A DNA stretch of 34,363 bases from Echinostoma caproni (lineage: Eukaryota > Platyhelminthes > Trematoda > Plagiorchiida > Echinostomatidae): assembly GCA_900618425.1 (NCBI GenBank), contig UZAN01044012.1, positions 4,028 to 38,390 on the forward strand. The letters run 5' to 3'. This document shows positions 10,575 to 21,640 of the stretch, piece after piece. Numbering within the stretch: position 1 is the stretch's first letter; every line of letters begins with the position of its first letter. Made by a program: the position numbers and the translations under genes. The notes under the pieces are model-generated. The model made no database searches and was not told the DNA's origin. It worked only from the letters and a program-made list of their open reading frames with translations.

Positions 10575-12147
10575 AAATTTTTATTATGGGATATAACTTA
10601 CAAAGACTTCGCTTTTACAAATCCCATAGGGTGTTTACACTTTGGTTCGGAACAGGATTCACAAGATCATAGTTAGTCCATGAAAATAAAATAATATTGT
10701 AATGTTTTTGACGAGCACAGGAGAATATATTATGTAGTTCGGTGTTGAAACATAATGTCTGTCAAAGCATCATCAAGCTGACGCTTGAAAGATACTAATG
10801 TTGGCGCACGGACCACGTGAGGTGGAGGTAGAGAGTTCCGCTTGCTGCACCTGCTGACTGCAAATGAATGGCGTCTGCAGTCGAGACGGCTCTTTTGGTG
10901 TGCCAACTTCAGTGGATGAACATTGGTTGATAGAACCAAAAGAGATCTACATGGAGGTTGGGCTGTTGGAAAATACGATACATGAAGATTTATTGCCTCT
11001 AATTTGACGATATTGAGACGAGTATAGCCTCAAGAGCTGTAATCTTTCGCCATAGGTCTTGGAATGTAGACCTTTGACCATCTTGGTAGCCATTCTCTGC
11101 GGATGTTCGAGTGCCTTCCGATCTCGCTGCAGCCATGGGTTCCAGGCCTGAATTGAGTACTCGGTGTTTCGACGGATATATGTGGCTAAAAGTCTTGGAA
11201 ACAAAGGCGACTCAAAGGGCCCCAAAACACGTTTGAGTAGTCCAACCTGTTTTGCCGCCATGGACGATGCCCTGGAACAGTTTTTGGAGCAACTCACGTC
11301 TGTGAGAATGACTACACCCAGATCCTTCTCGGATCGAGCATGAGGCAGAGTTTCGTGTCAGAGAGTGTAGGAATAACAACCATTGTGACGTAGTGATAAG
11401 ACTTTACATTTGGTAACGTTGAATTCCATGCCATTGGAGACAGACCATCTGTGGGCTTCGTCAATTGCGTTCTGAAGATCAAATGAATCTTCTGGTTTTG
11501 TTGCTGTAGATCATATTTTGGCATCGTCCGCAAACAGCAGAGTTTGTGATCCGAGGATGTCTGGAAGATCATTTATAAAGGCAAGGAAAAGACATGGGCC
11601 TAACACTGATCCCTGTGGAACCCCACGGGTGACAACTATTGGATGAGAAAGTGAATCGGAAACACAAATTGACATAGTGCGTAGGCGAAGAAACTCCTCG
11701 ATCCAGCCAAGTACGAGTCCACGGATTCCATAGTTATGCAGCTTCCGTATCAGTATTTGATAATTTACTCCATTAAATGCTTTAGAGAAGTCCAGGTAGA
11801 TAACATCTACCCCTATGGCCTTGGTCTACAGCGTGAGTCCAATCGTCCCGAGCCAAAATCAAGTTGGTTGCACATGAACGATTTTTTCGAAACCCGTGCT
11901 GGGCTGGGGATAGTAAGTCATTTTTCTCCAGATGATCCATTACCGAATCTGCAACAATACATTCCATGACTTTGAACAACACTGGAAGGAGAGTGACCGG
12001 TCGGTAGTTGGCTTGGTCACTACGGTATCCACGTTTGTAAATTGGTGAATTGACACTGTTTTTCCGCATCTGAGGAAGCACGGTATCTTCGAACAGTTTT
12101 TGGTATATCTCACTTAAAGGATCGGCTAAAACTAACTGGCTGTCACT
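10575..12147 (-). pseudogene. CR1-type LINE: reverse transcriptase and C-terminal domain, 5'-truncated
   Basis: This is the best preserved LINE in the window. From 12147 downward the RT begins (SPIYKRG, ANYRPVTLL, QHGFRKNRSCATNL). After a frameshift at about 11815, motif A YLDFSKAFN (11772-11798) follows, then motif B GVPQGSVLGP (about 11595-11624) and motif C LLFADDA with FADD at 11523-11534. All catalytic aspartates are present. After further frame changes come CR1-type blocks EKDLGVVILTDVS, LLKRVLGPF, YSIQAWNP, RMATKMVKGL and YGERLQLL, then the tail and 3' UTR. At least three frameshifts and an in-frame stop after FADDAKI make it a pseudogene. The endonuclease half is missing. The 5' break coincides with the start of hammerhead SINE copy 2 on the other strand. 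Confidence 0.9.
10585..10628 (-). repeat. Terminal hairpin and short repeats of the CR1-type 3' tail
   Basis: TATGGGAT (10585-10592) and ATCCCATA (10621-10628) form a perfect 8-bp stem. An inner AAAG/CTTT pair lies within the loop. Just beyond, at 10562-10585, the LINE ends in short TTGAA-type repeats, as CR1-clade elements usually do instead of poly(A). A structured 3' end is the usual recognition site for the element's RT; that role here is inferred. Confidence 0.65.
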
Positions 12148-12345
12148 GAAGACAACATATGAACAAACATGAATTAGCAACTTAATTCAGTATTGGTATG
12201 AGTTGGTTAGCACAGTAGCAAAGCACACGCCTTGCATGCGAGGAGGCTAAATTTCACAGCCCGGACTGGAAGGTGGATATGGAATACTGATGAGCTCTAA
12301 TAAGAGTGAAACTCAGGTCGTAATTGTTATGATGATCTCTAACGA
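12148..12345 (+). mobile_element. Hammerhead-bearing tRNA-derived SINE, copy 2
   Basis: It aligns with copy 1 from GAAGAC (12148) onward: AACAAA, then ATGAATT, TTCAG, the tRNA-like head, and the hammerhead. The A box is TTAGCACAGTA (12208-12218); the B box is badly eroded (TTTCACAGCCC, 12252-12262). The promoter is therefore poorer than in copy 1, while the ribozyme core is better. The left end meets the truncated 5' end of the minus-strand CR1-type LINE. Confidence 0.75.
12287..12319 (+). ncRNA. Hammerhead ribozyme core (SINE copy 2)
   Basis: All conserved boxes are present in order. CTGATGA is at 12287-12293. Stem II is GCTCT/AGAGT (12294-12298 with 12303-12307; 5 bp, one G-U) around loop AATA. 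GAAA is at 12308-12311. A minimal stem III has C12312 pairing with G12317 around loop TCAG. The triplet GTC is at 12317-12319, so cleavage would fall after 12319. The bases next to the core that should form stem I (GGAATA before, GTAATT after) do not pair, so single-unit activity is doubtful. Confidence 0.75.
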
Positions 12346-12915
12346 ATGACCTCCTTTCTTTTGTCAGTGCTCTCGCAAGAACAAGTGCCATCATCTTTCA
12401 CCACTCAAAGACGACGGTGATTACCGATCGATTAAAGATGCAAAATTTGATTTAACGACCGCACATACCGGACAGGTGAATCGCGATTTTTATTTGGTCG
12501 TTTGCGCAGCTATGCTAATAAACATAGTTGATTAAGTGAATTTCACCTCCCACAGCAAGAGTAGTTTTACGATCCAAAGATGACCACAAAATCTCTCTTA
12601 GGTTCGAGAATAGTCTAACTAGGAACTGAAACCGATATTTCATCAGACTTTTTTAACTAGTCACTTTTTCATCATTAGATTCTAAAAAGTTCATTTTTCT
12701 TCAACATGACGCTCATCAACAGATATATCAATTATCAATCAGATTGCAATTATCCTTGAGTGGCTGTTTTATCCACCGATTCAATAGGGGCTCTAACCCA
12801 CCTTTTACGAAAACATGGGTCGAGCTTTTCAGATGAGGTCCTTGGCGATGAACATGTCCCTCGCTCATCTTCTGCCATAGATGATACGTGTTCCAGTTCA
12901 TATTAGCGGAACGAA
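12346..12915. other. No gene recognised
   Basis: AT-rich sequence with only short frames and no identifiable motif. Confidence 0.5.
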
Positions 12916-12918
12916 CAC

Positions 12919-13233
12919 TTAAAACACTAATTCACACTTTGATCTATTGTTTGTAACACTGAAGACCAGTTTGGATGCCGTCGTAGTAATTTCACATTCA
13001 AGAATGCTGCGGCTTTTTGTGGCAAGAAGCGCAATCTTGAAATAGCAAAGTAGACCGTCCGCGGGAACCCATCTTGTGATTTGTATCGAGCGCCCAACGT
13101 TGGAATAACGCCTTAGTGGTTCGTATATCTTTCGAAGAAATACGATTGCAGGATAGGCTTGTGCCACCAAGAAGAACTCGTGGATNAACTCGTGGATTTT
13201 CCTTGAAATATCAACTAGTTTTCCTACAGGGCA
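12919..13233 (-). CDS. Unidentified exon-like ORF (possible internal or terminal exon)
   Basis: A minus-strand frame is open for about 105 codons, from just inside an upstream TAG (13234-13236) to a TAA at 12919-12921, and contains no ATG start. The translation has normal-looking composition (RKIYEPLRRYSNVGRSI, RWVPADGLLCYFK, ALLATKSRSILECE) but I do not recognise a family. The sequence before the first codon, ending CTTAG, could be a weak splice acceptor. The frame passes through the one-base N at 13186, which sits between two copies of AACTCGTGGAT; with or without the extra copy (12 bases including the N) the frame stays open. It may be an exon of an unseen gene, a decayed repeat, or chance. 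Confidence 0.3.
   Translation of the reverse strand, partial: CPVGKLVDISRKIHEXIHEFFLVAQAYPAIVFLRKIYEPLRRYSNVGRSIQITRWVPADGLLCYFKIALLATKSRSILECEITTTASKLVFSVTNNRSKCELVF
13175..13197. other. Assembly N inside an 11-bp direct duplication
   Basis: AACTCGTGGAT occurs at 13175-13185 and again at 13187-13197, with the single N at 13186 between them. This is the pattern left when two contigs with a short unmerged overlap are joined. Confidence 0.75.
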
Positions 13234-13239
13234 CTAAGT

Positions 13240-15050
13240 TGCACCTGTGTGTTTGTTTGCCTTCCTCACATTAGATGAAACGTCATTGACTGAATGCGAC
13301 ATTACATACTAGTTGGTCAGTAGTCAACCCCTACGTCGGTCGGTGACCAAGTGAGTAAGTATCGGAATCTGTGAATTACAGTGTGGACGAGATCGCATTA
13401 TCAGGACTTACGTGCTTACATATACGGTTGGTTATTTTGCTACCAATTTCAAAACACATCGGAAAATGCGAATTCTCATGGGTAAAACAGCATGAAATTG
13501 ACTATATTGAGTGAACTCTAACAAGAATAAACTGAGAGAAAGTCTGTTTTTAGAGTCCGGTATGGTTCACCGGAATTTGAGGCAAAAAGTTACAACCTGA
13601 TATTCGTAAGTGATTGCAATAAAAGAACAAAATGCTGGCCACTCAACAACTGCATCAATTCCCCTTTGACATTTAAGGATTTGTAGGGTTTGAGAATTTA
13701 TAGCCAAGTAATAAATTACATCGTCGACATATTAACATAGAATTAATGTAGAAGGAATAGGAGGTTCACTGGCATAATGAAAACCAAAAACGAGGAATCA
13801 ATGGCATTTTGTAGTGTCCCTGAGTTTATAGGAGGAGACACCACAATCTGCCGTGTGAAATGAGTACGATCAATGAACTAATGACGTCTCATTTGGTAAC
13901 TGTCTGGATTGACACTTTTTTATAAAATCATATTCAGCAAAGTGGATCTGCATAGACAACCAAAAGCGTCAATGTATTTGGGGTATATCACGTGCACAAT
14001 CTTACTTTTTCCATCAAGTGCCGACTGCATTGGAGTTTGCCAAGTGTGTGAGGGTATCTAATGTTCAGCGATACTCTGTCTGTATGTAAACTGGTATCTG
14101 TTATTTAACAAGACATCAAAAGCCAACCTAGGAAGAAGAAGTTTCTCAAATACGTTTAGCATCACAAATTAGCAAACAGGTTATCAGGCTATATTTTTCG
14201 GGCGCGTGCTTTGCAACCGGAGTCGGTTGACCTGGTCACCAATTATCAGGAATCTTACAAATGGACAAACAAGAATCAAGGGTATCCGTTGAAGGAACCA
14301 TAAGGGAATCAGCATTCTCCTTTAGTATAGCAGAAAACAGATGGTCACAACCATTAGCCCAGATTGTTTGTTTGTCATCAGTTTCGTGTTAGCATGAGAA
14401 GAGCCAAAGGTCACTAAACAATTAGTGACACTAAAATGTTATACGGAGACACGTCCCCTGAAGGAACTAATTTTGCCATTAAGGTGTTGAACATACGATG
14501 TCTGTTTCTACGATCCTTTCACACAGGTTCTTCACATAGGTTGTTCTCCAGGACAAATGTAAATTTGCACTCCGTTCAGTTGCTGCTGCTGCCGCGGTTC
14601 CGCTTTGATGAACACAGAACGATGGCTTACTTCAATTTTGTGTCTCCGTTTCTATGCACATTTGAAAATATATCGCAAGAAATATTTAAACGGAAATAAT
14701 TGGTGCCCAAGATCAAGGAGGACGTTGTTTCTGTTTCTGGTTTGGTGCGTGCGGGAATGAGGTTCCTAACGGGACAGGTTATGGGAATGTCATGGATTGA
14801 AGAAGTTCATTGTTTAAGGGGTAATTTTTGTTGTGAACATATCGCTGCTTGGGGAAGGGAGTTTGATGGATTTAGAAATTAATATGAAATCTTTTTCCGT
14901 AGGCCGGGAACAAATAGAGGATAACAGACAGTTTAGCCATTAATGGGGTTACATGCGACCAGGAATTTGAAAACAACATCTAAATCCTTAAACTATAAAA
15001 GAACAATTGAAAAACCCGATTGTAAACCTGCTCTACATGGCTAGTTTCGG
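13240..15050. other. No gene recognised
   Basis: AT-rich. Plus-strand frames at 14436-14699 and 14700-14882 are open for 60-87 codons, but they show no domain and are simply separated by a stop. The last few hundred bases lie downstream of the LINE remnant at 15.05-16.16 kb (-) and could include its unrecognised 3' part. Confidence 0.4.
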
Positions 15051-15054
15051 GGTA

Positions 15055-16158
15055 GATTAAGCGACTGAGGTCTTTAACAGAGTAAGCTTTGCGAATGCTG
15101 TAACTATTAAAGACGAGTTCAGATAGATTATTGAAAACAGAGTGATAATGGGAGCCGAATCAAGAGTTAAAGGGAATATCAACACATTGAAAAAACGTTC
15201 GCATAAATGATCGAAGCAAGGACCACTTAAATGAGTCGTTCGCATTGTCTAATGTTGATTGAAAGGTAGATACATCGATGTTGGAGTGGCACTCAGTCAA
15301 AAAATCTGCAGCATACTTGCAGGTGAAAAATGTGGAATGAACTGGAAGATGCATTAGTTACAGTGTACAAAAGAGTAGGAACAAAACGGCACACTGAAAA
15401 ACACCAGCCTGAACCTTAGAAAAGGATCAAGTTTTACCATTTCATGCGGTCGATTCCACCCTAAAAGAGAAGTAGTTTACCAGAACGGATAATACGTCGG
15501 CATCTAAGCCGCAGTCAACAAGACACTGAAGCAAAATGTGCCAGTCAAACAAACCAAACGTATGAGAACGATCAAGGAAACAGCGAAACGTTTCAACACT
15601 ACAATCCTAAGTCCCGGAATGCACAACATAAGCTACGGCGTAAACAGTTGAAGAGAACTGTTTATATAACCAAAGTGAAGAGAATCGAGAACACTGGAGT
15701 GGGTGCTCATCCAGTTGAACAGTACTCTTTGAAATAATTTCAAGTGGCTAAGAAACAAGCAATTTTTTGACACTTTGAAGATCCATTTTGGCTACTGGGT
15801 CTCATCCGAAAAGCCCCCCCCCCCTCAGTAATTGGGAATTGTTTCGGAGGAAATGTACAAACTGAATAACTCAGCAATGGGTGTTCCAAGGCTATTGATT
15901 CAGGTCTATTCAGGCCTTGTTTGAATTAAGTAACTTCAACACTTTGAGAACCTCATTCAACTAAGCAGCTTTGATGTTTTCACGGAAACTGAAAAAGGAC
16001 AGCAGAGAATGGGAAACAGATGTAGCTGGAAACTGCTGATTTGTTTTTTCCATGTAAGAACAGAAGCTCACACCTGTGTACCAGATCGGATTCAACCCCG
16101 ACCACATCCCACCCAATCTCTTGTTGCCCAGAATTGTCTTGACAGACAACCGACTCAA
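15055..16158 (-). pseudogene. Degenerate LINE reverse transcriptase, lineage distinct from the 10.6-kb CR1-type copy
   Basis: Read on the minus strand from 16158 downward: a linker-like block near 15960-15920 (LKVLKLLNSNKA), then motif A in decayed form at about 15600-15530 (FLDRSHTFGLFDWHILLQCL, from FLDFSKAFDxVxHxxLL). Motif B is at about 15410-15365 (AGVFQCAVLFLLF, from GVPQGAVLSPLLF). Motif C is CKYAADFL, with YAAD at 15304-15315 in place of YADD. A following block (HSVFNNLSELVF, about 15145-15110) fits the usual post-RT region. Several stops interrupt it and one catalytic aspartate is gone. I infer a CR1/jockey-type superfamily member; the clade is uncertain. Confidence 0.65.
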
Positions 16159-16735
16159 GAGCTGAGTATCTGCTTCGATAAGAATTGACAGTCGTCCAAT
16201 ATCCTTGGGCTCGTCATTGTCTTTACCTTGTTATGGCGAAGCCCTTTCAGAAGAGGCGCTAAAAATCTGTCCATTTGGATATATACAGTCTCCAGAGAGA
16301 GAGACACAAATCGAAATAGAAACTGAGGTAGCTGGTGAAATGTTTGTAACTGTAGGAACTATTGCGATTGAAGAAATCAGAAAAATCAGTTAAAGAAATC
16401 ATATCTTTGAATCTAGCTAGGTTATCAAAAGTACAAATCCTTCTCCTATTGTATGGGACGCTGTGTTTTTTAATGGAGATAAATTTTTACCATGGATTTT
16501 AGGGCGCAAAAATAATTTTTCATTGATCTGATATGCTAATCGGGGCTCGTTGATCTATGAAGTAAACCTGTACGAAATTTTTCTTTAAAAAAATGTCATC
16601 AAGCTGGTTCTCGGCAGAAGTGAGTCAGTGCAAAACATTAAGCGAAAAATTTGTGTTCTTTAAAAAAAGAAATATGGAAACGAACAAAATCACCAGCCAC
16701 AAGGCACACGGACTGGTCTAAGCCTGTCAAGAATT
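16159..16735. other. No gene recognised
   Basis: Spacer between two LINE fragments on the minus strand. A 62-codon plus-strand frame at 16205-16393 has no ATG and no motif. Confidence 0.45.
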
Positions 16736-16738
16736 GTG

Positions 16739-17205
16739 TCAAGAAAAACTCGGCACACATCCGAATGTTTCTAACGGGCGTGTGCGAGGCAATATAAAGA
16801 TTAATTCTAAATGATATTTTAGTCTAGACAGGATGTTTATTGGAACGAGAGTACCAAGAAGTTCAGTGTCGTGTCTAATGCGAAAACTTGAGAACATACA
16901 CATGGAGAGATCTAACCGTGAGTAGTGAGGAAACATGATAAATGCACGGAAGATGCTTTGGAGATTGTCTTTGGACGCATATGGTCATTGCCCGCTTCGA
17001 GCAAAACAAAACACTCAGGAATCAAAATAGGCAGCTTGACACTTGACAACCAGTCCTTTCTGCTGAGTGTTCGTAGATCATAGAGATGGAAAGTGACCAG
17101 GACGTGGTAAAGCAGGTGATGACACAGCCCTGCCCAAATTTGACGATTAGCAGAACAATCGGTTGTGTGGGAAATCAACCCATTGACTTTATGATTTCGT
17201 CCCAC
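16739..17205 (-). pseudogene. Probable LINE C-terminal remnant
   Basis: Two overlapping minus-strand frames (17205-16912 and 16936-16739) carry blocks reminiscent of the post-RT tail of CR1-like LINEs: TFHLYDLRTLSRKDWL, in the position of xIFPGLLxKDWxxLxR, and later LPRTRPLETFGCVPSF. A similar tail is clearer at 31.1-31.3 kb. Because this tail lies upstream, on the minus strand, of the RT at 15.0-16.2 kb, it would belong to a separate copy. Identification is by eye and weak. Confidence 0.35.
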
Positions 17206-17209
17206 ATTT

Positions 17210-20200
17210 CATCATATAACCAATATTTTCGAATCGTGATCATATGAGCAATTATGTGTGGTGGAACTGCGCTGATCAATTTCTTCAAGGGATGTTTTCT
17301 TTTCGTTGCCAGATTGGATCACCGAGATTTTGATTTTTCTCGGACAGCATTATCAGAGACAAACCAACCATTTTACTCGATGTTTTCTCGCTATTCCTGT
17401 CGTTTGGTTTAGCATTCTTTTGTATTTCTCCCGAAAAAAAACCTTGCAAATCAAAATCTAATGAACAGCTTGAGAGTTGACACAAAACGATTTTATGGTC
17501 AATTCAAACGTTGTGGCCAGCTATCACAGCACCAGGGATCATGTGAGAAAATCTTTTATTTAAATGTGGATTTTGGACAATATGTTTCTGAAAAGAATTA
17601 AGAACGATGCATAAATAGCATAATCCTAAATGGAAAACTGCGCACAACCGTATAATCATAAAAATGGGATATTTTGTGCATCAAATGTGATTCACAGAGT
17701 TGTTTCAACAAAAGAGGGAAATGCAGTACGAGCGGAAGGTGCTAGATCATAATTTCGGCAAACATTTTTACTGCAGGCAGATAGAAGGGTTCAAGATATA
17801 TATATGTCTCGTGACGAGGAGTCTTTTGTGATCTTTCAGAACATCTGAAGAACACCTTTCACATCTGTGACAGCTTTTTTGAAAATCACGAACGTGATGG
17901 TTGTTCCAGAGGAAAAAGTGAGCGCTGATATACATTCATACAAGATACATTCGGAGATACTCTTCAGATGTTTTATGCGAACACTGTATTAGCTAAGCGG
18001 ATAACAAGAAAACCATTGGGGAACCATGCGCTCAAAATACATAACATTTGCTATGTTTCCAAGGTTACTACATCTATTAAATTTATCATGAAAAAAGCTC
18101 ATCTGCAGTTGGTATTTTCGGATTAGCTCCGTTTAATTTATCTGAAGACGTTTCCACTTCCATGAACACAACTGATGCGAAGAACCGAAGATTGATCTCT
18201 TAGAAGTTCTTAATTAGATTTGATTTTAGTTCTCTCTTTCTATGAAGTTCTAAGTGATATGCTATGGAACATGAGACTGTTCTTAGCTGTTTGTCCTGTG
18301 TCCAGAAACCAGAAGCCATGTGTGTGTCAGAGGGAGAAGGCGGGGACAAAGAGCAAGTTAAAAAAGCTCAGTGTTCGAGCAAATACTTCTTGGAGTCACT
18401 GACCAAAGACTAGTGAATCGTGAGGCATTATTATTCCATATTTGTTTAAACTTCAGTTATCAATTCAAATGCCTCTGTCGTTTCTACTTTTGGCCAATAC
18501 CTACTTATCAGTTCATCAGTTTCAGTCTTATTCCTGCGGAAATATTATTGCTTCCGAATCATTTGAAACTGTGTGCTTTATTGGGTGTCGTCTTCTCTTA
18601 CCGTAAAGGCTATATAATCATTGAATGAAAAAATATAAGAAAACGTTAACCGGGTTCGATTAAATTCAGCATCCTGGTTCACTTACTGACATCATCTTCG
18701 GTTACTATTAATTTTTTTATTCAATTAATTGATTGGTTGATTCAAATAGTTGCTTTCAGTCAACTAAAACCTAGTTTGGAAATTGAGGTGAACGTGTTGT
18801 AAGTGGAACACAACTTTGAGGCAAATTTGAGGTAAAATTTGAATTCCAAGAACACCGATCGCTTTTACGATGCCGATATTGTGTGCTTGCTGCTGTAGTC
18901 GTTCACCTGCAACATTTGGTCACTTTAAATTATTTACATTTGGTCAGACCAAGTGCGCAGATCACCGTTATTTGTACTGGGTTGTCTGTTCCAGCTAACG
19001 CCTGACAGGTTGTGAAACCCATCAGACTGGATAAACAATAAGTTGTGGAATATCGCACCGGACTCAGTGAATACGCGTGGAGACCGAAATGCGCACGCGG
19101 CTTCGTGATCACGCGCCACATAGCGAGAATGTAACCTTATAAAATAGTGTCCCAAAAGGTGAAATGTGGCTGACAGCTATTAAGGGTATTTTATATGCTT
19201 TGTGCATTATTAAAGTTATGAATGATTCATAAATAACAAAACAAATGAGATCATTTGATGTTGTCAGTAGTAAATATGAATATTATTATTATATTATTGT
19301 ATATTATTATATAAATTATATATATTATTGATTATTATTATTGCAAACTCAGCAGCATCCAAACTACGCGTGCAACTCCGCCCCTAGAACTTGTTACTCA
19401 CCAAAAAGCTAAAAAACGAGAGTACAAACGCCTACGAAAATGAATAATACTCAATTATCGACGAGGTCACATTGACAAATATTAACTGGGCACATGTTTC
19501 CACATAACACGAAGATATGCCTTTACATATTTAGGCATGTTTGATGACTGTGACCACATGTCTTTTGTGCCGATAAGACACAACTTATCTATCTGATTCA
19601 CATTGCCATAAAACCACGATGTAAATCGTTGCGAGTTGGCGAAAGTGAAGTCTTAACCGAAAAATAAAAGATTAAGTTTAAAGTTAATCAATAGTTTTAA
19701 TTTTGGATTTATTTCAATACTACATTATAAAACTAGACTAGTCAATTTAAACTGTACGCCCAAAAAAATATTGTTCAGCAAATATGGTTCGGTCGCACGC
19801 TCCACTGCTCTGCTGACAGGGAAAAACAGAACCATTCTTAATATGAATATCAGAACGAGAATATTGTTCATTCTCTGATAGAAACAAGGCTGATCAATTT
19901 TATTTTATCTTATATGACAGTTAAACTATTCACATAAAATTACTAATATCACAAAACGAAACTCAAAAATCAGTATTTAAGAGCATAACTGAATAATGAC
20001 TGAATGAACTCAGCTTGAAATCGATTGTCTTGGGGAAGCTGAACCAGTTTGAATGGATGACGGATGGTTCCGTTTACATTTGTTTTTCAATTTAGAATAG
20101 TACTATCACTGGGAGACATGAAAGGTATAGTGGAGAATGAAAGAAAGTACCTAGCTTTAATGTGTACAGTTAAGTAGGATCGATCTAAGAAGAATCTAGC

Positions 20201-20430
20201 CGTAATCATATCCATTCATCCACAAACAATAGAATGCCCTTTGGTGCCAATTAACCCGATCTCTTTTTCTTTCATATCTGAATTCTGTTCGAATACGTTT
20301 TTAATGTAATAACATGCTGACCTGTTTATGTCAACAGCCAAGAATTATGGTGTTAGGTAATAATCAACGGGGCAATTGCAAAACCATGGGGAACGTATGA
20401 TGTTTGTATGACGAGATTGTGAAACGTTCA
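17210..20430. other. Long gene-poor AT-rich stretch
   Basis: No recognisable protein, tRNA-like promoter or LINE motif in 3.2 kb. The strip 19278-19340 is a low-complexity TTA/TAT run. Frames of 60-85 codons at 17285-17485, 18220-18628 and 18930-19155 lack convincing starts or domains. Confidence 0.5.
19278..19340. repeat. AT-rich (TTA)n-like low-complexity tract
   Basis: Imperfect ATT/TTA/TAT triplets with almost no G or C across about 60 bases. Confidence 0.8.
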
Positions 20431-20432
20431 GT

Positions 20433-20516
20433 AGCCTCGGTGCGATTCGAAGCCACGCATGGACGCCGCCTACGCTTTGTACGCACATGCTCCACCAGCT
20501 AAGCTACGACGAGGCC
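20433..20516 (-). mobile_element. tRNA-like SINE head or tRNA pseudogene
   Basis: On the minus strand it begins GCCTCGT (20515-20509) and ends CCGAGGC (20439-20433), which pair over 6 of 7 positions like an acceptor stem. TAGCTTAGCTGGTGGAGC supplies a D arm with a GCTT/GAGC stem and A box. GGCTTCGAATCGC is a B box with one inserted base. Two extra bases lie between acceptor and D arm and the T stem is broken, so it is not a functional tRNA. Confidence 0.5.
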
Positions 20517-20519
20517 ACA

Positions 20520-21190
20520 CCGGCAGAGCACTGATCTTTTCACATTCGGATTTTACCCATCCAACTGACAGAGTCATGTGGCATCCACCAGTTAGCATGT
20601 AAGCTTACTGCCCTGACAGGTTTTCCTTAGAAATCATCGGTATCCACCGAATGAGCTTCTAATAAGACACGGATGATTGTTCAAGTATGATGTTTACAAT
20701 GTTCTGGTTGTTGAGCTGGTAAGATTTCCGTTGTACAGTGATGAAAAATGTCCGGGAAGGTCTGGAGAGAAATCAAACTTAGCAAAGGTTGTGGGGAAAA
20801 GTTATTTGAGTAATATTGAAATTTAAAACTTGAATCGGAATCTGTAGCATAGGCAAAAAAAAGTTTTTCATGCTTCTAACCGTTTTAAAACGGTAATCAA
20901 AGCAATCACAGTTTTCGAAATTGCCTGAAAACGTATATAAATGGGACCCAAATTTTGTATGATATACGAGCAAATATTGTTCAGGTTGTCGACTTGCGGA
21001 AATGAACAAAATTTGCCTGTGTATCACAAAATCTTTCGCCTATTCGTCAGTACAAATTTAACAAATGGTACTAAATGGCTGAAATCTTTATGTTCAACCA
21101 TCTGCACATGCATACATTCAATCTTGATTTAAATAACTAAAACTGAAAATGATTAAATGATTCATTAGAAAGTAGTCAAGGAAACGATTG
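20520..21190. other. No gene recognised
   Basis: AT-rich spacer. Both strands are partly open at 20779-21132 without any motif. Confidence 0.45.
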
Positions 21191-21194
21191 TTTT

Positions 21195-21640
21195 CTAGGC
21201 TGCTTGGTGTTACCTGTCGATTACCACGGGACGCTATGGTATAGAGCCAAAGAGTTTTCGTGTTTTGATTGGCTGCTGGGTGTTGTGAAATACAAATGGC
21301 AAGAGAGTATACAGGTTCTTTCTGTGCCATGTCTTTTTCTTGCAATTTGTGCTTGGCTGGCGCAGGCCATGTGACCCATTACCAATTGTGTTCCAATTTT
21401 CCATGCACAACCGGTCAAACTGCGAGCATAAACACATGCGAATTCGTAAAAGACATTGGCAGTTGCAGTTGCGGGTGTGTGATCTTTCATTTTAGTGACC
21501 ACTGTGTTGAACTCGCCAGTGATGATCACCCGGAGATCACTTCTTTTGATCAGACTTTTGAGATTATCAGGTTTTTTGGATAGACTGAACATCAGATCTG
21601 TTTCAGAAAAAGACTATTGAGCAAACTTCAGTCAATCTGG
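21195..21640 (-). pseudogene. Probable Penelope-type GIY-YIG endonuclease remnant
   Basis: The minus-strand frame from about 21592 reads SLSKKPDNLKSLIKRSDLR, then NVFYEFACVYARSLTGC and WKIGTQLVMGH. The pattern fits the linker and first part of PLE GIY-YIG nucleases: KPxxTLKxLLxxxKD, then GVVYEFxCxCGRSYxGETGRKxGTRLxEH. The GIY and YIG positions and the catalytic arginine context are degraded. Both strands are open over the same stretch (plus frame 21269-21583), which I regard as a shadow. In living PLEs this domain nicks target DNA. The call is by eye. Confidence 0.45.

Noticed and set aside
20433..20516. Functional tRNA gene
   Set aside because: The acceptor and D arms look good, but two extra bases, an inserted base in the B box and a broken T stem argue against it.
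21269..21583. 104-codon Cys-rich plus-strand frame resembling a small secreted protein
   Set aside because: It is the antisense of the PLE GIY-YIG remnant, which explains the openness better.
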